Part shown: positions 9,248-18,729 of the stretch, one piece after another | Layout: the number at the start of each line of letters is the position of its first letter | How positions within the stretch are numbered: the stretch's first letter is position 1 | DNA from: Luteibacter aegosomaticola | Lineage (GTDB): Bacteria > Pseudomonadota > Gammaproteobacteria > Xanthomonadales > Rhodanobacteraceae | Length of the DNA: 64,000 bases | Reading direction: 5' to 3' | Assembly (NCBI RefSeq): GCF_023078475.1 | Contig: NZ_CP095741.1 | Location: 1,550,001 to 1,614,000, forward strand | Made by a program: the position numbers and the translations under genes | Notes under the pieces: generated by a model | What the model saw: the letters and a program-made list of their open reading frames with translations, nothing else | Database searches by the model: none | Told to the model about the DNA's origin: nothing

Positions 9248-10387
9248 TTAAGGCGAGTCGTTCGCCTGCTCAACGTCCATGGCCAATCTCTTGAGAGCGC
9301 CTTCGGTGCCCTTGCAGGTGTCGTTGGCGAGAAGGGCGTAGCCTCGCTTTGCATGTGGGAATAGCACGACCTGGCTGGACGTGCCGAAGCTGCCACCGCC
9401 GTGCGAAATCATCGGCGCATCGTTGACCTTCGCCACGTGCCAGGCCATGGCAACATCCTCATCGCTGCCGTGCACAAGCGGTCGGTGTGAGAGCGCGATG
9501 GCCGGATTCGATTCGTCGAGCTGCCAGCGGACAAAGCGGGCCAGATCGGCCGCCGTAGACCACAGCCCCCATGCGGCGCCGGCGTTATCGGGGTGCGCAG
9601 GGGCGGGCTTGCCGAACATGTCATATCCAGTGACCCGTTTCGCTGCGAGCGCAGGGGACAGTCGAAGGGTCGTTGAGGCCATGCCGAGGGGCGACAGGAT
9701 GCGCTGGTCCAGCAGGGTGGCGTAGGGCGCGTGGTAAACCCGCTCCAGGCCGACGCCGATGAGCATGAATCCGGCATTCGAATAGCGCTCTTCGTCCCCC
9801 GGTTTGCTCTGCAGGGTCGTGTGGTGCAAGTCGCGGAGAAAGTCCTTTTCGCCTCGCCCCTGATTCAGTGCGAGTAGCTTGCCGGGCAGGGTGCGGGGAT
9901 CCTTCTCCGCGAAGATGGCGTCCGACTTCGGGATATCGCGAGGCATGCCGGAGCGGTGGGTGAGCAGGGTTCCCAGGGTGATGGGATGTCCATCGATTGC
10001 GAGATTCGGATACGGTCCGTCGAGATATCTACGAAAGTCGCCATCGAGGGTCATCTTCCCTTCGTGCACGGCGAAGGCGGCTAGCGTGGCCGTGAAGCTT
10101 TTCGTGACCGAAGCAATTTCATAAACGCTGTCGGCCTTCGTGGGTGCGCCAGTCTTGCGGTTGGCAACGCCGTAGTCGTACACGCGCTCGCCTTCCGGTG
10201 TGACCACGGCCACCGATACACCTGCGTGGCATGCGTTAGCAAAATATGCTGTCGCCGCGCGATCGACGGCCTTATTCATCCCGGTGCGTAGCGGGTTATC
10301 ACTCTGCAGCTGGTCGGTCGCTAGCGAGGCAGTGCTGACGCTGGCGCAAAGGGCGACAGTAGCCAAGGCGAAGCGGTGACGTTTCAT
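9248..10387 (-). CDS. Secreted serine hydrolase, class C beta-lactamase/esterase family
   Basis: 379 residues from the ATG that opens a signal peptide (MKRHRFALATVALCASVSTASLA). An upstream in-frame extension reaches into the tRNA terminator and is unlikely. The serine beta-lactamase-fold motifs are in place: SVTK at 93-96 (nucleophile and general base), YSN at 202-204, and HGG at 329-331 in place of KTG. HGG is more typical of esterases, D-aminopeptidases and PBP4-like carboxypeptidases than of true AmpC enzymes. Substrate unknown; periplasmic or secreted. It is a single gene read toward the DUF2845-like gene. Confidence 0.85.
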   Translation of the reverse strand: MKRHRFALATVALCASVSTASLATDQLQSDNPLRTGMNKAVDRAATAYFANACHAGVSVAVVTPEGERVYDYGVANRKTGAPTKADSVYEIASVTKSFTATLAAFAVHEGKMTLDGDFRRYLDGPYPNLAIDGHPITLGTLLTHRSGMPRDIPKSDAIFAEKDPRTLPGKLLALNQGRGEKDFLRDLHHTTLQSKPGDEERYSNAGFMLIGVGLERVYHAPYATLLDQRILSPLGMASTTLRLSPALAAKRVTGYDMFGKPAPAHPDNAGAAWGLWSTAADLARFVRWQLDESNPAIALSHRPLVHGSDEDVAMAWHVAKVNDAPMISHGGGSFGTSSQVVLFPHAKRGYALLANDTCKGTEGALKRLAMDVEQANDSP

Positions 10388-10460
10388 GGCGCGCCCCGGG
10401 GAATCGATTCCGAGCATGGTGAGCCATGATGGATGCCGTTTCCATGTGCCTTCGCAGAGG

Positions 10461-10499
10461 CAAAAGAAAAGGGCTTGCATCGCTGCAAGCCCTTTTCAA
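10461..10499 (-). terminator. Intrinsic terminator downstream of tRNA-Asn
   Basis: A perfect 13-bp stem (10467-10479 with 10484-10496) and TCGC loop. Read on the minus strand it is followed by TTTTCTTTT, so it ends the tRNA-Asn transcript just before the hydrolase gene. Confidence 0.9.
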
Positions 10500-10502
10500 A
10501 TC

Positions 10503-10579
10503 TGGCGCCCGAAGTTGGACTCGAACCAACGACCCCCTGATTAACAGTCAAGTGCTCTAACCGGCTGAGCTATTCGGGC
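10503..10579 (-). tRNA. tRNA-Asn (anticodon GTT)
   Basis: A 77-nt cloverleaf on the minus strand: 7-bp acceptor stem GCCCGAA/TTCGGGC, D-arm with AGCTCAGCCGGTTAGAGC, anticodon loop CTGTTAA, T-arm GGTTCGAGTCC, discriminator G and encoded CCA. Flanked by its own promoter and terminator. Confidence 0.97.
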
Positions 10580-10591
10580 GGGGAGCCACGT

Positions 10592-10620
10592 ATTTTGTGT
10601 ATCTTGCCGGGGGCTGTCAA
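10592..10620 (-). promoter_or_regulatory. Sigma70 promoter of tRNA-Asn
   Basis: On the minus strand a perfect TTGACA (10620-10615) is 17 bp from CAAAAT (10597-10592), placing the start about 5-8 bases before the tRNA 5' end at 10579. Confidence 0.75.
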
Positions 10621-10626
10621 GCATTC

Positions 10627-11151
10627 TTAACGATTGTTTTCACGGAACGTCGCGCAGGCCCCGATGTGCCGCGCCCCGGGCGGTTCCGTACGGATGCGCC
10701 CGGCCATCGAAATCACCACGGAAACCGCCATGTCAGGCCGTTTCCGGACGCATAGGGTGATCGTGTCGTTGCCGCCCGGTGCCATTCCGCTGGGGTCGAA
10801 ACGAATGCCAGTGCGGGCCATCGATGAGCGGGTGGCGAGCCGGCGGGGGAGGGCATCGTGCACGGATAACGCGCGTGTACCGTCGAGCGTGACCCAGCCC
10901 GCCTCCCACCCTGCGCCTGGCTGGCACCGATGCCCGTCACCACTGGGGCAGATCGTGATGGCCCGGCCGCGGAGGGTGGCGGCACGCCGGGCGGATGCGA
11001 GGTCCTCGGCGAGGACCTCGCTGGCCTGGTGGAGCTGTGCCCGCGCCAGCAGGCCGTCCATCGCCGGCAGTGCGATGGATGCAGCGATGGCCAGGATGAG
11101 CGCCACGACGGCGAGCTCGATGAGGGTGAAGGCGCGAGGGATGTGTGGCAT
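10627..11151 (-). CDS. FimT/GspH-type type IV pseudopilin
   Basis: 174 residues. The ATG opens a type III prepilin signal: short basic leader MPHIPRA, then FTLIELAVVALILAIAASIALPAM, the mature N-terminal hydrophobic helix with Glu at position 5. The C-terminal domain contains RRAATLRGRAITICPSGDG and GWEAGWVTLDG, typical of GspH/FimT minor pseudopilins. The residue before the cleavage site is Ala, not the usual Gly. No other pilus gene is nearby. It is divergent from uvrB, and its end abuts the tRNA-Asn promoter. Confidence 0.85.
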   Translation of the reverse strand: MPHIPRAFTLIELAVVALILAIAASIALPAMDGLLARAQLHQASEVLAEDLASARRAATLRGRAITICPSGDGHRCQPGAGWEAGWVTLDGTRALSVHDALPRRLATRSSMARTGIRFDPSGMAPGGNDTITLCVRKRPDMAVSVVISMAGRIRTEPPGARHIGACATFRENNR

Positions 11152-11277
11152 GAGCCGAGCAGGAAGTGGGCCCCACAGGATCGGCCCGACTGAGGTCCGG
11201 GTCTGTCGGGCTTCGACCTCACGCCATGTAGGCGCTCCGCCTTTAAACTCAAGGCTTTCGCCTTCATATTGCTGGCC

Positions 11278-13299
11278 ATGACTGACCGTTTCCAGCTCGT
11301 CTCGCCGTACCAGCCCTCCGGCGACCAGCCCGAGGCCATTCGCCGCCTGACTGAAGGTTTTGAAGCCGGCCTTGCCGCGCAGACCCTGCTGGGCGTTACC
11401 GGCTCGGGCAAGACCTTCACGATCGCCAACCTTATTGAGAAGGTGCAGAAGCCGACGATCGTGCTGGCGCCGAACAAGACGCTTGCGGCGCAGCTGTACG
11501 GCGAGTTCAAGGAGTTCTTCCCGCATAACGCGGTGGAGTACTTCGTGAGCTACTACGACTATTACCAGCCGGAAGCCTATGTGGTCGCCTCGGATACCTT
11601 CATCGAGAAGGATTCGAGCATCAACGACCACATCGAACAGATGCGCCTGGCCGCGACCAAGGCCCTGCTTTCGCGCAAGGACGCGTTGATCGTGGCCACG
11701 GTATCGGCGATCTACGGCCTGGGTGATCCCGAGGATTACATGAGCCTCCGGTTGATCCTGTCGCGCGGTGAGCATATCGACCAGCGCGCGCTGATCCGTC
11801 AGCTCACGGAGCTGCAGTACACGCGTAATGAAATGGAGCTGCGTCGCGGCTCGTATCGCGTGCGTGGCGAAGTTATTGATGTGTTCCCTGCGGAATCGGA
11901 GACCGAAGCGCTACGCATCGAGCTGTTCGATGGCGATGTCGAGAATCTTTCGCTGTTCGACCCGTTGACCGGCGAAGTCCTGCGCAAGGTGCCGAGGTAT
12001 ACGGTTTACCCGAAGACCCATTACGCGACGACACGCCAGAGCGTGCTGAACGCGATGGAGACGATCAAGGTAGAGCTTTCCGAGCGCCTGGAGCAGCTGT
12101 ACAAGGACAATAAACTCGTCGAGGCGCAGCGCCTGGAGCAGCGTACGCGTTTCGACCTGGAAATGATGGCCGAAGTGGGCTTCTGCCAGGGCATCGAGAA
12201 CTACTCGCGGCACATGACCCGGCGTGGTCCGGGCGAGCCGCCGCCGACGCTCTTCGATTATCTGCCGCCCGATGCGCTGATGGTGGTCGACGAATCCCAT
12301 GTGACCGTGCCGCAGCTTGGCGCCATGTACAAAGGCGATCGCTCGCGCAAGGAAACACTGGTGGAATTCGGTTTTCGCCTGCCGTCGGCGATGGATAACC
12401 GCCCGCTGCGTTTCGAAGAGTGGGAGCGTCGCGCGCCCCGCGCCATCTACGTTTCGGCCACGCCGGCGAAGTACGAGCTGGAGCATTCCGACAACAATAT
12501 TGTCGAGCTGGTGGTGCGTCCGACCGGCCTCGTGGATCCCGAAGTTGAAGTGCGTCCCGTGCGTACGCAGGTGGACGATCTGCTGGGTGAAATCCGCAAG
12601 CGCATCGAAATGGGCGACCGCGTGCTGGTCACTACGTTGACCAAGCGTATGTCGGAGAACCTGACGGATTATCTCTCGGAGCACGATATCAAGGTGCGCT
12701 ATCTGCACTCTGATATCGAGACGGTGGAGCGCACGGAGATTATCCGTGACCTCCGTCTGGGCGAGTTCGATGTGCTGGTGGGCATTAATCTGCTGCGCGA
12801 AGGCCTGGATATGCCGGAGGTCTCGCTCGTCGCGATCCTCGACGCTGACAAGGAAGGTTTCCTGCGTTCCAACCGCTCACTGATCCAGACCATTGGTCGT
12901 GCCGCTCGTAACGTGCGCGGCAAGGCTATTCTTTATGCGGATGAGATCACGCGTTCCATGAAGGAAGCGATGGACGAAACCGCCCGTCGTCGCGAAAAGC
13001 AGATGGAGTACAACGCGGCCAACGGAATCACGCCGAAGACCGTGGTGCGGCGCATCGCCGACATCATGGAGGGCGCGCGCGCAGACGTCGGTTCCCGCGG
13101 GAAGGGCAAGAAGGGCAAGGATGCGAAGAAGGTGGCCGAAGCCGCCCCGGACTATGCGGACCTCAATCCGGAGCAGGTCGGCGTGATGATCAAGAAGCTC
13201 GAGGCGCGCATGTACAAGCACGCGCAGAACCTGGAGTTCGAGGAGGCCGGCAAGGTGCGCGACGAGATCCACCGGCTGCGGGAGCGGGCGCTGCGCTAA
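11278..13299 (+). CDS. uvrB: Excinuclease ABC subunit B
   Basis: 673 residues, the same length as E. coli UvrB. It is the damage-verifying helicase-like subunit of nucleotide excision repair and bridges UvrA and UvrC. Seen: Walker A GVTGSGKT at about 39-46, the [11 protein letters not shown] beta-hairpin segment near 93-103, DESHV, the helicase motif region [16 protein letters not shown], and the C-terminal UVR coiled coil ([20 protein letters not shown]). I chose the ATG three codons after an alternative TTG because it fits the family N-terminus. No LexA-like box was recognised upstream. Confidence 0.97.
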   Translation: MTDRFQLVSPYQPSGDQPEAIRRLTEGFEAGLAAQTLLGVTGSGKTFTIANLIEKVQKPTIVLAPNKTLAAQLYGEFKEFFPHNAVEYFVSYYDYYQPEAYVVASDTFIEKDSSINDHIEQMRLAATKALLSRKDALIVATVSAIYGLGDPEDYMSLRLILSRGEHIDQRALIRQLTELQYTRNEMELRRGSYRVRGEVIDVFPAESETEALRIELFDGDVENLSLFDPLTGEVLRKVPRYTVYPKTHYATTRQSVLNAMETIKVELSERLEQLYKDNKLVEAQRLEQRTRFDLEMMAEVGFCQGIENYSRHMTRRGPGEPPPTLFDYLPPDALMVVDESHVTVPQLGAMYKGDRSRKETLVEFGFRLPSAMDNRPLRFEEWERRAPRAIYVSATPAKYELEHSDNNIVELVVRPTGLVDPEVEVRPVRTQVDDLLGEIRKRIEMGDRVLVTTLTKRMSENLTDYLSEHDIKVRYLHSDIETVERTEIIRDLRLGEFDVLVGINLLREGLDMPEVSLVAILDADKEGFLRSNRSLIQTIGRAARNVRGKAILYADEITRSMKEAMDETARRREKQMEYNAANGITPKTVVRRIADIMEGARADVGSRGKGKKGKDAKKVAEAAPDYADLNPEQVGVMIKKLEARMYKHAQNLEFEEAGKVRDEIHRLRERALR

Positions 13300-13339
13300 G
13301 GCCCCGGCACGGGGAGGGCAACGAATTTTCATTGCCCCC

Positions 13340-13368
13340 TTGCGTCCGCCCTCGGGCATCGGTAAACT
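13340..13368 (+). promoter_or_regulatory. Sigma70 promoter of tRNA-Val
   Basis: TTGCGT (13340-13345), 17-bp spacer and TAAACT (13363-13368), placing the start a few bases before the tRNA at 13381. Confidence 0.65.
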
Positions 13369-13380
13369 GCGCAGCTCTTC

Positions 13381-13455
13381 GGGCGGTTAGCTCAGCGGTA
13401 GAGCACTACCTTGACATGGTAGGGGTCACAAGTTCGATCCTTGTACCGCCCACCA
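13381..13455 (+). tRNA. tRNA-Val (anticodon GAC)
   Basis: 75 nt: acceptor GGGCGGT/ACCGCCC, D-arm TTAGCTCAGCGGTAGAGC, anticodon loop TTGACAT, T-arm AAGTTCGATCC, discriminator A and encoded CCA. Own promoter upstream, terminator about 40 bases downstream. Confidence 0.97.
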
Positions 13456-13493
13456 CTTTCCTCAATAGGCGAGTGGCATTGAAGAGAACGACT

Positions 13494-13520
13494 AAGGAGC
13501 CCTCAGGCTCCTTTTTTCTT
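13494..13520 (+). terminator. Intrinsic terminator after tRNA-Val
   Basis: Stem AAGGAGCC (13494-13501) with GGCTCCTT (13506-13513), loop CTCA, followed by a T-rich tract. Confidence 0.85.
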
Positions 13521-13555
13521 GCCTTCCGGCACGGTTCAACCCTCAGGCCACGCTG

Positions 13556-14266
13556 ATGACCGAACCCGAGCGCCTCGCCAAACGTATTGCAGCCCTCGTA
13601 CCGTGCTCCCGCCGCGAGGCGGAGATGTACATCGAGGGTGGCTGGGTGCGCGTCGATGGCGTGGTCGTCGAGCAGCCGCAGTTCAAGGTGTCGGACCAGC
13701 GCATCGAGATTGATCCGGACGCCAGGCTGACGCCTCCCGAGCCGGCATCCATGATCCTGCACAAGCCGGCGGGCCTGTCTGTCGATGCGGCACGCGCGTT
13801 GATCCGGGTGGAAAACCATGTGGACGACGACCCCTCGGGGCTTCGCGTCCTCCATCGACACTTTGCGAAGCTTGAGCCCGCGCTGGGCCTGCCCGAAGCA
13901 GCGAGTGGCCTGCTGGTGTTTACCCAGGATTGGCGCGTGAAGCGGCGCCTGCAGGAAGACATCGATCGTATTGAGCAGGAGCTTGTGGTCGAAGTATCGG
14001 GCGAGCTGAAGCCCTACGGTCTAGCTTTGCTCAATCACGGGCTCGTTTTCGATAACTACGCGCTGCCTCCGATCAAGGTGAGCTGGCAGAACGAAAAGCA
14101 CCTTCGGTTTGCCATGAAGCGGATCTCGCCGGAAACGGTCGTGCGGATGTGCGCCGAGGTGGGATTGACGGTGTTGGGGATGAAGCGGCTTCGCGTCGGG
14201 CGTATTCCCATGGGGCGGCTTGAACCGGGGCAGTGGCGTTATCTCGCGACGACCGATCGTTTTTGA
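13556..14266 (+). CDS. S4-domain, RsuA/RluF-like protein without the catalytic Asp
   Basis: 236 residues. The N-terminus (about 1-60) is an S4 RNA-binding domain (SRREAEMYIEGGWVRVDGVVV), followed by the MILHKPAGL strand typical of RsuA/RluF pseudouridine synthases. The catalytic GRLDxxTSGLL motif aligns with GLPEAASGLL at 111-120, so the essential Asp is Pro113 and the preceding Arg is Gly111. The late RQIRRM motif is also altered (TVVRMC at 194-199). Family membership is clear, but catalysis by the usual mechanism looks impossible. It may be an RNA-binding or rRNA-assembly factor. It stands alone after tRNA-Val. Confidence 0.78.
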   Translation: MTEPERLAKRIAALVPCSRREAEMYIEGGWVRVDGVVVEQPQFKVSDQRIEIDPDARLTPPEPASMILHKPAGLSVDAARALIRVENHVDDDPSGLRVLHRHFAKLEPALGLPEAASGLLVFTQDWRVKRRLQEDIDRIEQELVVEVSGELKPYGLALLNHGLVFDNYALPPIKVSWQNEKHLRFAMKRISPETVVRMCAEVGLTVLGMKRLRVGRIPMGRLEPGQWRYLATTDRF

Positions 14267-14367
14267 TTTTGTAAGGGTTTCCTTACGCCATCTGTTGAGC
14301 GTCGCAGACTGTTTGCGATTTAGCGTCTGGTGGATGCTGCGGGCTCCTTCCTTTGGATGCCTTAGCT

Positions 14368-14742
14368 ATGACTGACTGGACCCTGTCCGCGGCTGACTGG
14401 ACGTCGTTGCAGGAGCGCATGGCGCGCTCCGATGCGCGTTTCGATGCGTTCGTATCCCGGTTCGACGACCACGCTGCCCGCACGAACGATAGTTTTCAGC
14501 GTATCGATCGCCGCCTTGAGCGGCTTGAGAAGCGCGTGGGCGATGTCGAACAGTCCGTGAGTATCGTGCACCGCGATGTCGGGGCCATCGACAAGCGCTT
14601 GCGCGTGGTCGAGTGCGATGTCCAGGACCTCATCCGTTACCGCCATCGGCTGTGGGGCATGATGACGGCCATCGCGGCCCTGGGTGGCACGGTGGGCTTT
14701 GCGGGCGCGCAGGCCTTTCAGCGGCTCATGCATGCCCTGTGA
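14368..14742 (+). CDS. Coiled-coil protein with C-terminal membrane anchor
   Basis: 124 residues. Residues about 10-85 show heptad-like repeats rich in Arg, Asp and Val (DARFDAFVSRFDD, IDRRLERLEKRVGDVEQSV, VGAIDKRLRVVE), so a long coiled coil is predicted. A single hydrophobic segment near 97-117 (MMTAIAALGGTVGFAGAQAF) would anchor it in the inner membrane. An in-frame TTG five codons upstream is an alternative start. I do not recognise a specific family; similar short coiled-coil/TM proteins are often annotated as hypothetical. Context gives no clear role. Confidence 0.65.
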   Translation: MTDWTLSAADWTSLQERMARSDARFDAFVSRFDDHAARTNDSFQRIDRRLERLEKRVGDVEQSVSIVHRDVGAIDKRLRVVECDVQDLIRYRHRLWGMMTAIAALGGTVGFAGAQAFQRLMHAL

Positions 14743-14810
14743 GGCTCCCTGCCGCATCTCGGCGGGCGGCCAGTCCGGCTACACTCAGGCTTTCCAAGGG
14801 AGTGCCGCCG

Positions 14811-15233
14811 ATGGCTTACCTGCTGACCAAATCCCTGCACATCGTGTTTGTCATCGCCTGGATGGCCACGGTGTTCTACCTGCCGCGCATCCTCGTCAAC
14901 ATCAAGGAGGCCGAGGGCGAGCCAGCTGCCGTCAAGGCGCGCCTCGAGCTCATGGGGCGTCGCCTCTACAAGTTTGGCCACACCATGTTCGGCCTGGCGT
15001 TCCTGTTCGGGCTGGTGCTCTGGCTTTACTTCGGCATTACCGGGGGCTGGTTGCACGCAAAGCTGACGCTGGTGGCGGTCATGCTGGCTTACTACATCTG
15101 GTCGGGCAGGGCGCTGAAGCGCAGCATGGCTGGCGGCCCGCTGCCGTCGTCCAAGGCCTTGCGTATCGGCAACGAACTGCCGGTGCTCGTCCTCCTGGCC
15201 ATCGTTTACCTCGTGGTGGCGAAGCCGTTCTGA
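14811..15233 (+). CDS. HemJ/CopD-like four-helix integral membrane protein
   Basis: 140 residues, about four transmembrane helices. The N-terminus MAYLLTKSLHIVFVIAWMAT then FYLPRILV, with GWLHAKL near residue 80, matches the HemJ (UPF0093) family, whose members oxidise protoporphyrinogen IX to protoporphyrin IX in bacteria lacking HemG/HemY. Candidate key residues H10, R26 and K84 are present. AAGGGAG at about 14796-14802 supports the start. Annotation pipelines often call such proteins CopD family. Neighbouring genes do not indicate heme synthesis, so the enzymatic role is inferred from the family only. Confidence 0.78.
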   Translation: MAYLLTKSLHIVFVIAWMATVFYLPRILVNIKEAEGEPAAVKARLELMGRRLYKFGHTMFGLAFLFGLVLWLYFGITGGWLHAKLTLVAVMLAYYIWSGRALKRSMAGGPLPSSKALRIGNELPVLVLLAIVYLVVAKPF

Positions 15234-15303
15234 GGTCTCTCCGCCTGAGACCGCGATCGGCCATGATCCGCCGTGACATCCATCCCGCCGACGGAGCTGG
15301 CGC

Positions 15304-18300
15304 TTGAGCGATACGCACCCCATCGAGCCGGGCCTCATGGTCCTGCACGGCAACCGCCTCGAAGACCTGCGCGACATCCTCGTCGGATGGCTGCGCCACG
15401 CGCCGCTGCGTCCGCTCGAAGACGAGCGCATCCTCGTCCAGTCCAACGGCATCGCGCAGTGGTTCCGCCTGGCCCTCGCGCGTGCCGAATCGGACGGTGG
15501 CCTGGGTATCGCTGCGTCCGTGAACGTCGAGCTGCCCGGCCGCTTTCTCTGGGATGCCTACCGTGCCGTGCTGGGTCGCGAAGCGGTGCCGCCGGAGTCA
15601 CCGTTCGACAAGTCACGGCTCATCTGGCGCCTGATGCGCCTGCTGCCCGCGTTGGCGCGCGAGCCCATTTTTGAGCCGCTCGCTGCCTTCCTCGGGGATG
15701 GGGGCGATGCGCGTAAATGCCATCAGCTCGCCGAGCGCCTGGCCGATCTTTATGACGGCTACCAGGTGTACCGGGCCGATTGGCTCGATGACTGGGCGGC
15801 TGGCCGTGATGTCATGCGTGATGCGCGTGGCGGCCAGGCCACCATGCTCGAGGTCGACCGCTGGCAGGCGGCGCTCTGGCAGCGCCTGCTTGACGATGTC
15901 GGTTCCGCGGAAGCGGACGGTCACCGTGCGGCGGTCCATGCCCGCTTCCTCGAGGCAGCAGCGTCGGCTACCGAGCGGCCACGGGCGCTGGCGCGTCGCA
16001 TCGTTGTTTTCGGCATGTCATCGTTGCCGCGGCAGACGATCGAGGCGCTTTCCGCACTATCGCGCTGGTCGCAGGTGGTCTTGGTCGTGCTAAACCCGTG
16101 CCGCCACTACTGGGCCGATATCGTTGACGATCGCGAGCTGCTCCGGGCGGAGCGCCGCAGGCAGCAGGCCAAGCCGGGCGTACCGTCGATGCCGGACGAG
16201 GGTGATCTGCACCTGTATGCGAATCCGCTCCTGGCCGCGTGGGGCAAGCAGGGACGCGATTACATCCGCATGCTCGATGAATTCGACCACCCGGAGACCT
16301 ACCGCAAGCGCTTTACCGCCTGGGACGAGCGAATCGATTTCTTCGAGGAGCCCACGGCGGCGACGCTGCTGGGCCAGGTGCAGGGAGCGATCCTCGATCT
16401 GGATCCGCTGCCATCGACGCCCGCGGCCATCAGCGCGGACGATCAGTCGATCGCATTCCACGTAGCGCATGGCCCGCAGCGCGAAGTCGAGATTCTGCAC
16501 GATCAGTTGCTGGCGCGCTTCGAAGCCTCGGCACGCACGGGTGATCCGATGCTGCCGCGCGATGTCATCGTGATGGTCCCGGATATCGACACGTATGCAC
16601 CGCATATCGATGCGGTCTTTGGCCGTGTCTCGCGCGATGACCCGCGCTACGTGCCGTACAGCATCGCCGACCGAGCGTCGCGTGGCACGGTGCCGATGGT
16701 GATGGCGCTCGACATGCTCATGGGCATGACCGAATCGCGATTCGGCGCCGGCGACATGGCCGACCTGCTCGATGTGCCGGCGCTGCGCCAGCGTTTCGGC
16801 CTGGGGGATGACGACCTGCCGCTGCTCCACCGCTGGGTGGAGGGTGCGGGTATCCGTTGGGGACTGGATGCCGAGCAACGCGCATCACTCGGGCTGCCGG
16901 CGCTGGAGCAGAACACGTGGCTCTTTGGCCTGCGCCGCATGCTGCTGGGTTATGCCGTCGGGCAGGGCGAGGCCTGGGGCGATATCGAACCGTATGGCGA
17001 AGTCGGCGGCCTTGATGCCGAACTCGTCGGCCCGCTGGCCGACCTGGTCGAGCGCCTCGGTGGGCACTGGCGTGATATGGCGGTACCCGCGTCCGCCGCG
17101 GTCTGGGGCGAGCGCCTGCGGGCGCTGTTGCGCGACTTCTTCGACACCTCGGATCCCGACGACGCAATGCGTGCGCAGCGCCTGCTCGACGCGCTCGAGG
17201 GATGGGAGCGCGCCTGTGCCGAAGCGGCCTTCGACGAGCCGGTTCCGGTCGATGTGGTCCGCGAGGCATGGCTCGGCCAGATTGATGATGGCGGCCTGTC
17301 GAAACGCTTTCTTGCGGGCGCCGTCAGCTTTGGCACACTCATGCCGATGCGTGCGATCCCGTTCCGGCTCGTCTGCCTGCTCGGCATGAACGATGGCGAC
17401 TACCCTCGTGCGCGGCCCCCCATGGATTTCGACCTGATGGCACGAGCGGGTGCCTGGCGCCCAGGTGATCGCTCGCGTCGCGAGGACGATCGGTATCTTT
17501 TTCTTGAGGCCGTGCTTTCCGCGCGGGATGCCTTGCACATCGGTTGGGTCGGCCGCAGCGCCCGCGATAACGCCGAGCGCGCGCCGTCCGTACTGGTCGG
17601 CCAGCTGCGCGATTACCTGTCGGCGGCCTGGCGCGACGAGGGCGGGGCGTCCCTGCTGCATCGCCTGACGGTGGAGCATCCCCTGCAACCGTTTAGCCGC
17701 GAGTACTTCCGTGCTGGGGACGCTCGCTTGTTCACCTACGCCAACGAATGGCGGCACGTGCACGATGGCGGCGTCGAGACGGCGGGCGATGCATTGCCCG
17801 CATGGTCGGCGGATCGTCCGATCGGTCTGGCCACCTTGCGCCGCTTCCTGCGCCACCCCGTCCGTGAGTTTTTCCAGGCGCGTTTGGGGGTGCGTTTCGA
17901 AGTGCCCGAAGCGGCCAGCGACGCGCTTGAACCGTTTGCGCTCGATGGCCTCGATCGCTTCGCGATGACCGATACCGTCCTGCGCGCGGCCCTCCGCGAA
18001 GATCGCCCCGCCGGGATGGCCATGGCTGAGGCAACGGCGCGTCTTCAGCGTAGCGGCATGCTGCCCATGGGTGGGTTCGCCGCGCCGGTTCGGCGTGAAC
18101 TCGAGGAGGGCGCCTCGCTGGTCTACGGCCGCTATATCGCCGAGCGCCGGCGCTGGCCTGTTGAAGCGGGCAAGTTCGAGGTGCGCGTGCCTTGCGACGG
18201 CGTCGTCATCGAAGACTGGCTGGCCGGACTGCGGGCGAACGAGAGCGGCGCTCTCGCGGCGCTGCTGGTGTCGCCGACAGGGGTGCTCGATAACGATGGG

Positions 18301-18729
18301 CATCCGCTCGTACACCGTGTGGTGATGCCGTGGGTGGATCACCTCGTCGCACAGGTGGCGGGGCATGCCGTCGAAACGCGTTATATCGGTCCGGATGGCA
18401 CGATCGTCATGGCGCCCATGGATGCCGATGATGCGCACCGGGCGCTCACCACGCTTGTGCGTGCCTGGTGCGAAGGCATGGGCAGTCCGCTCCCTGTCGC
18501 GATGAAGACCGCGCTTGCCTGGATTAGTGCCGAGGACGAGGAGGCGGCCGAGGCCGCTGCCCGGCGCGCCTATTCGCCCAGCGACGAGTTCAGTCGTGGC
18601 GAGATCGATGGTGACCCTTACCTTGCCCGTGCGTGGCCGGATTTCGACGCCATGCTGGCCGCGGGTTTTGCGCGGCAGCTGGGCCCGTATCGCGACCTGC
18701 GCGCTGCTTTGAAAGTGGAGCAGGCATGA
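15304..18729 (+). CDS. recC: Exodeoxyribonuclease V gamma subunit (RecC)
   Basis: 1141 residues, near the 1122 of E. coli RecC. This is the Chi-scanning, helicase-like subunit without intact ATPase motifs in the RecBCD complex that processes double-strand ends. HGNRLEDLRD and ILVQSNGIAQWFRLALA near the N-terminus match the RecC start. I chose a TTG start, with GGAG 8 bases upstream, giving MSDTHPIEPGL before the conserved region; ATG at 15337 is the alternative. Its last bases overlap recB (ATGA), so the three subunits are translationally coupled. Confidence 0.94.
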   Translation: MSDTHPIEPGLMVLHGNRLEDLRDILVGWLRHAPLRPLEDERILVQSNGIAQWFRLALARAESDGGLGIAASVNVELPGRFLWDAYRAVLGREAVPPESPFDKSRLIWRLMRLLPALAREPIFEPLAAFLGDGGDARKCHQLAERLADLYDGYQVYRADWLDDWAAGRDVMRDARGGQATMLEVDRWQAALWQRLLDDVGSAEADGHRAAVHARFLEAAASATERPRALARRIVVFGMSSLPRQTIEALSALSRWSQVVLVVLNPCRHYWADIVDDRELLRAERRRQQAKPGVPSMPDEGDLHLYANPLLAAWGKQGRDYIRMLDEFDHPETYRKRFTAWDERIDFFEEPTAATLLGQVQGAILDLDPLPSTPAAISADDQSIAFHVAHGPQREVEILHDQLLARFEASARTGDPMLPRDVIVMVPDIDTYAPHIDAVFGRVSRDDPRYVPYSIADRASRGTVPMVMALDMLMGMTESRFGAGDMADLLDVPALRQRFGLGDDDLPLLHRWVEGAGIRWGLDAEQRASLGLPALEQNTWLFGLRRMLLGYAVGQGEAWGDIEPYGEVGGLDAELVGPLADLVERLGGHWRDMAVPASAAVWGERLRALLRDFFDTSDPDDAMRAQRLLDALEGWERACAEAAFDEPVPVDVVREAWLGQIDDGGLSKRFLAGAVSFGTLMPMRAIPFRLVCLLGMNDGDYPRARPPMDFDLMARAGAWRPGDRSRREDDRYLFLEAVLSARDALHIGWVGRSARDNAERAPSVLVGQLRDYLSAAWRDEGGASLLHRLTVEHPLQPFSREYFRAGDARLFTYANEWRHVHDGGVETAGDALPAWSADRPIGLATLRRFLRHPVREFFQARLGVRFEVPEAASDALEPFALDGLDRFAMTDTVLRAALREDRPAGMAMAEATARLQRSGMLPMGGFAAPVRRELEEGASLVYGRYIAERRRWPVEAGKFEVRVPCDGVVIEDWLAGLRANESGALAALLVSPTGVLDNDGHPLVHRVVMPWVDHLVAQVAGHAVETRYIGPDGTIVMAPMDADDAHRALTTLVRAWCEGMGSPLPVAMKTALAWISAEDEEAAEAAARRAYSPSDEFSRGEIDGDPYLARAWPDFDAMLAAGFARQLGPYRDLRAALKVEQA

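Noticed and set aside
11170..11277. LexA (SOS) box upstream of uvrB
   Set aside because: No CTGT-N8-ACAG or Xanthomonas-type box was found by eye.
14271..14286. Hairpin GTAAGG/CCTTAC as terminator of the S4-domain gene
   Set aside because: Only 6 bp, and the T-rich stretch lies before, not after, the stem.
15235..15253. Hairpin GGTCTC/GAGACC as terminator after the HemJ-like gene
   Set aside because: Short stem with no T tract; recC begins about 50 bases later.
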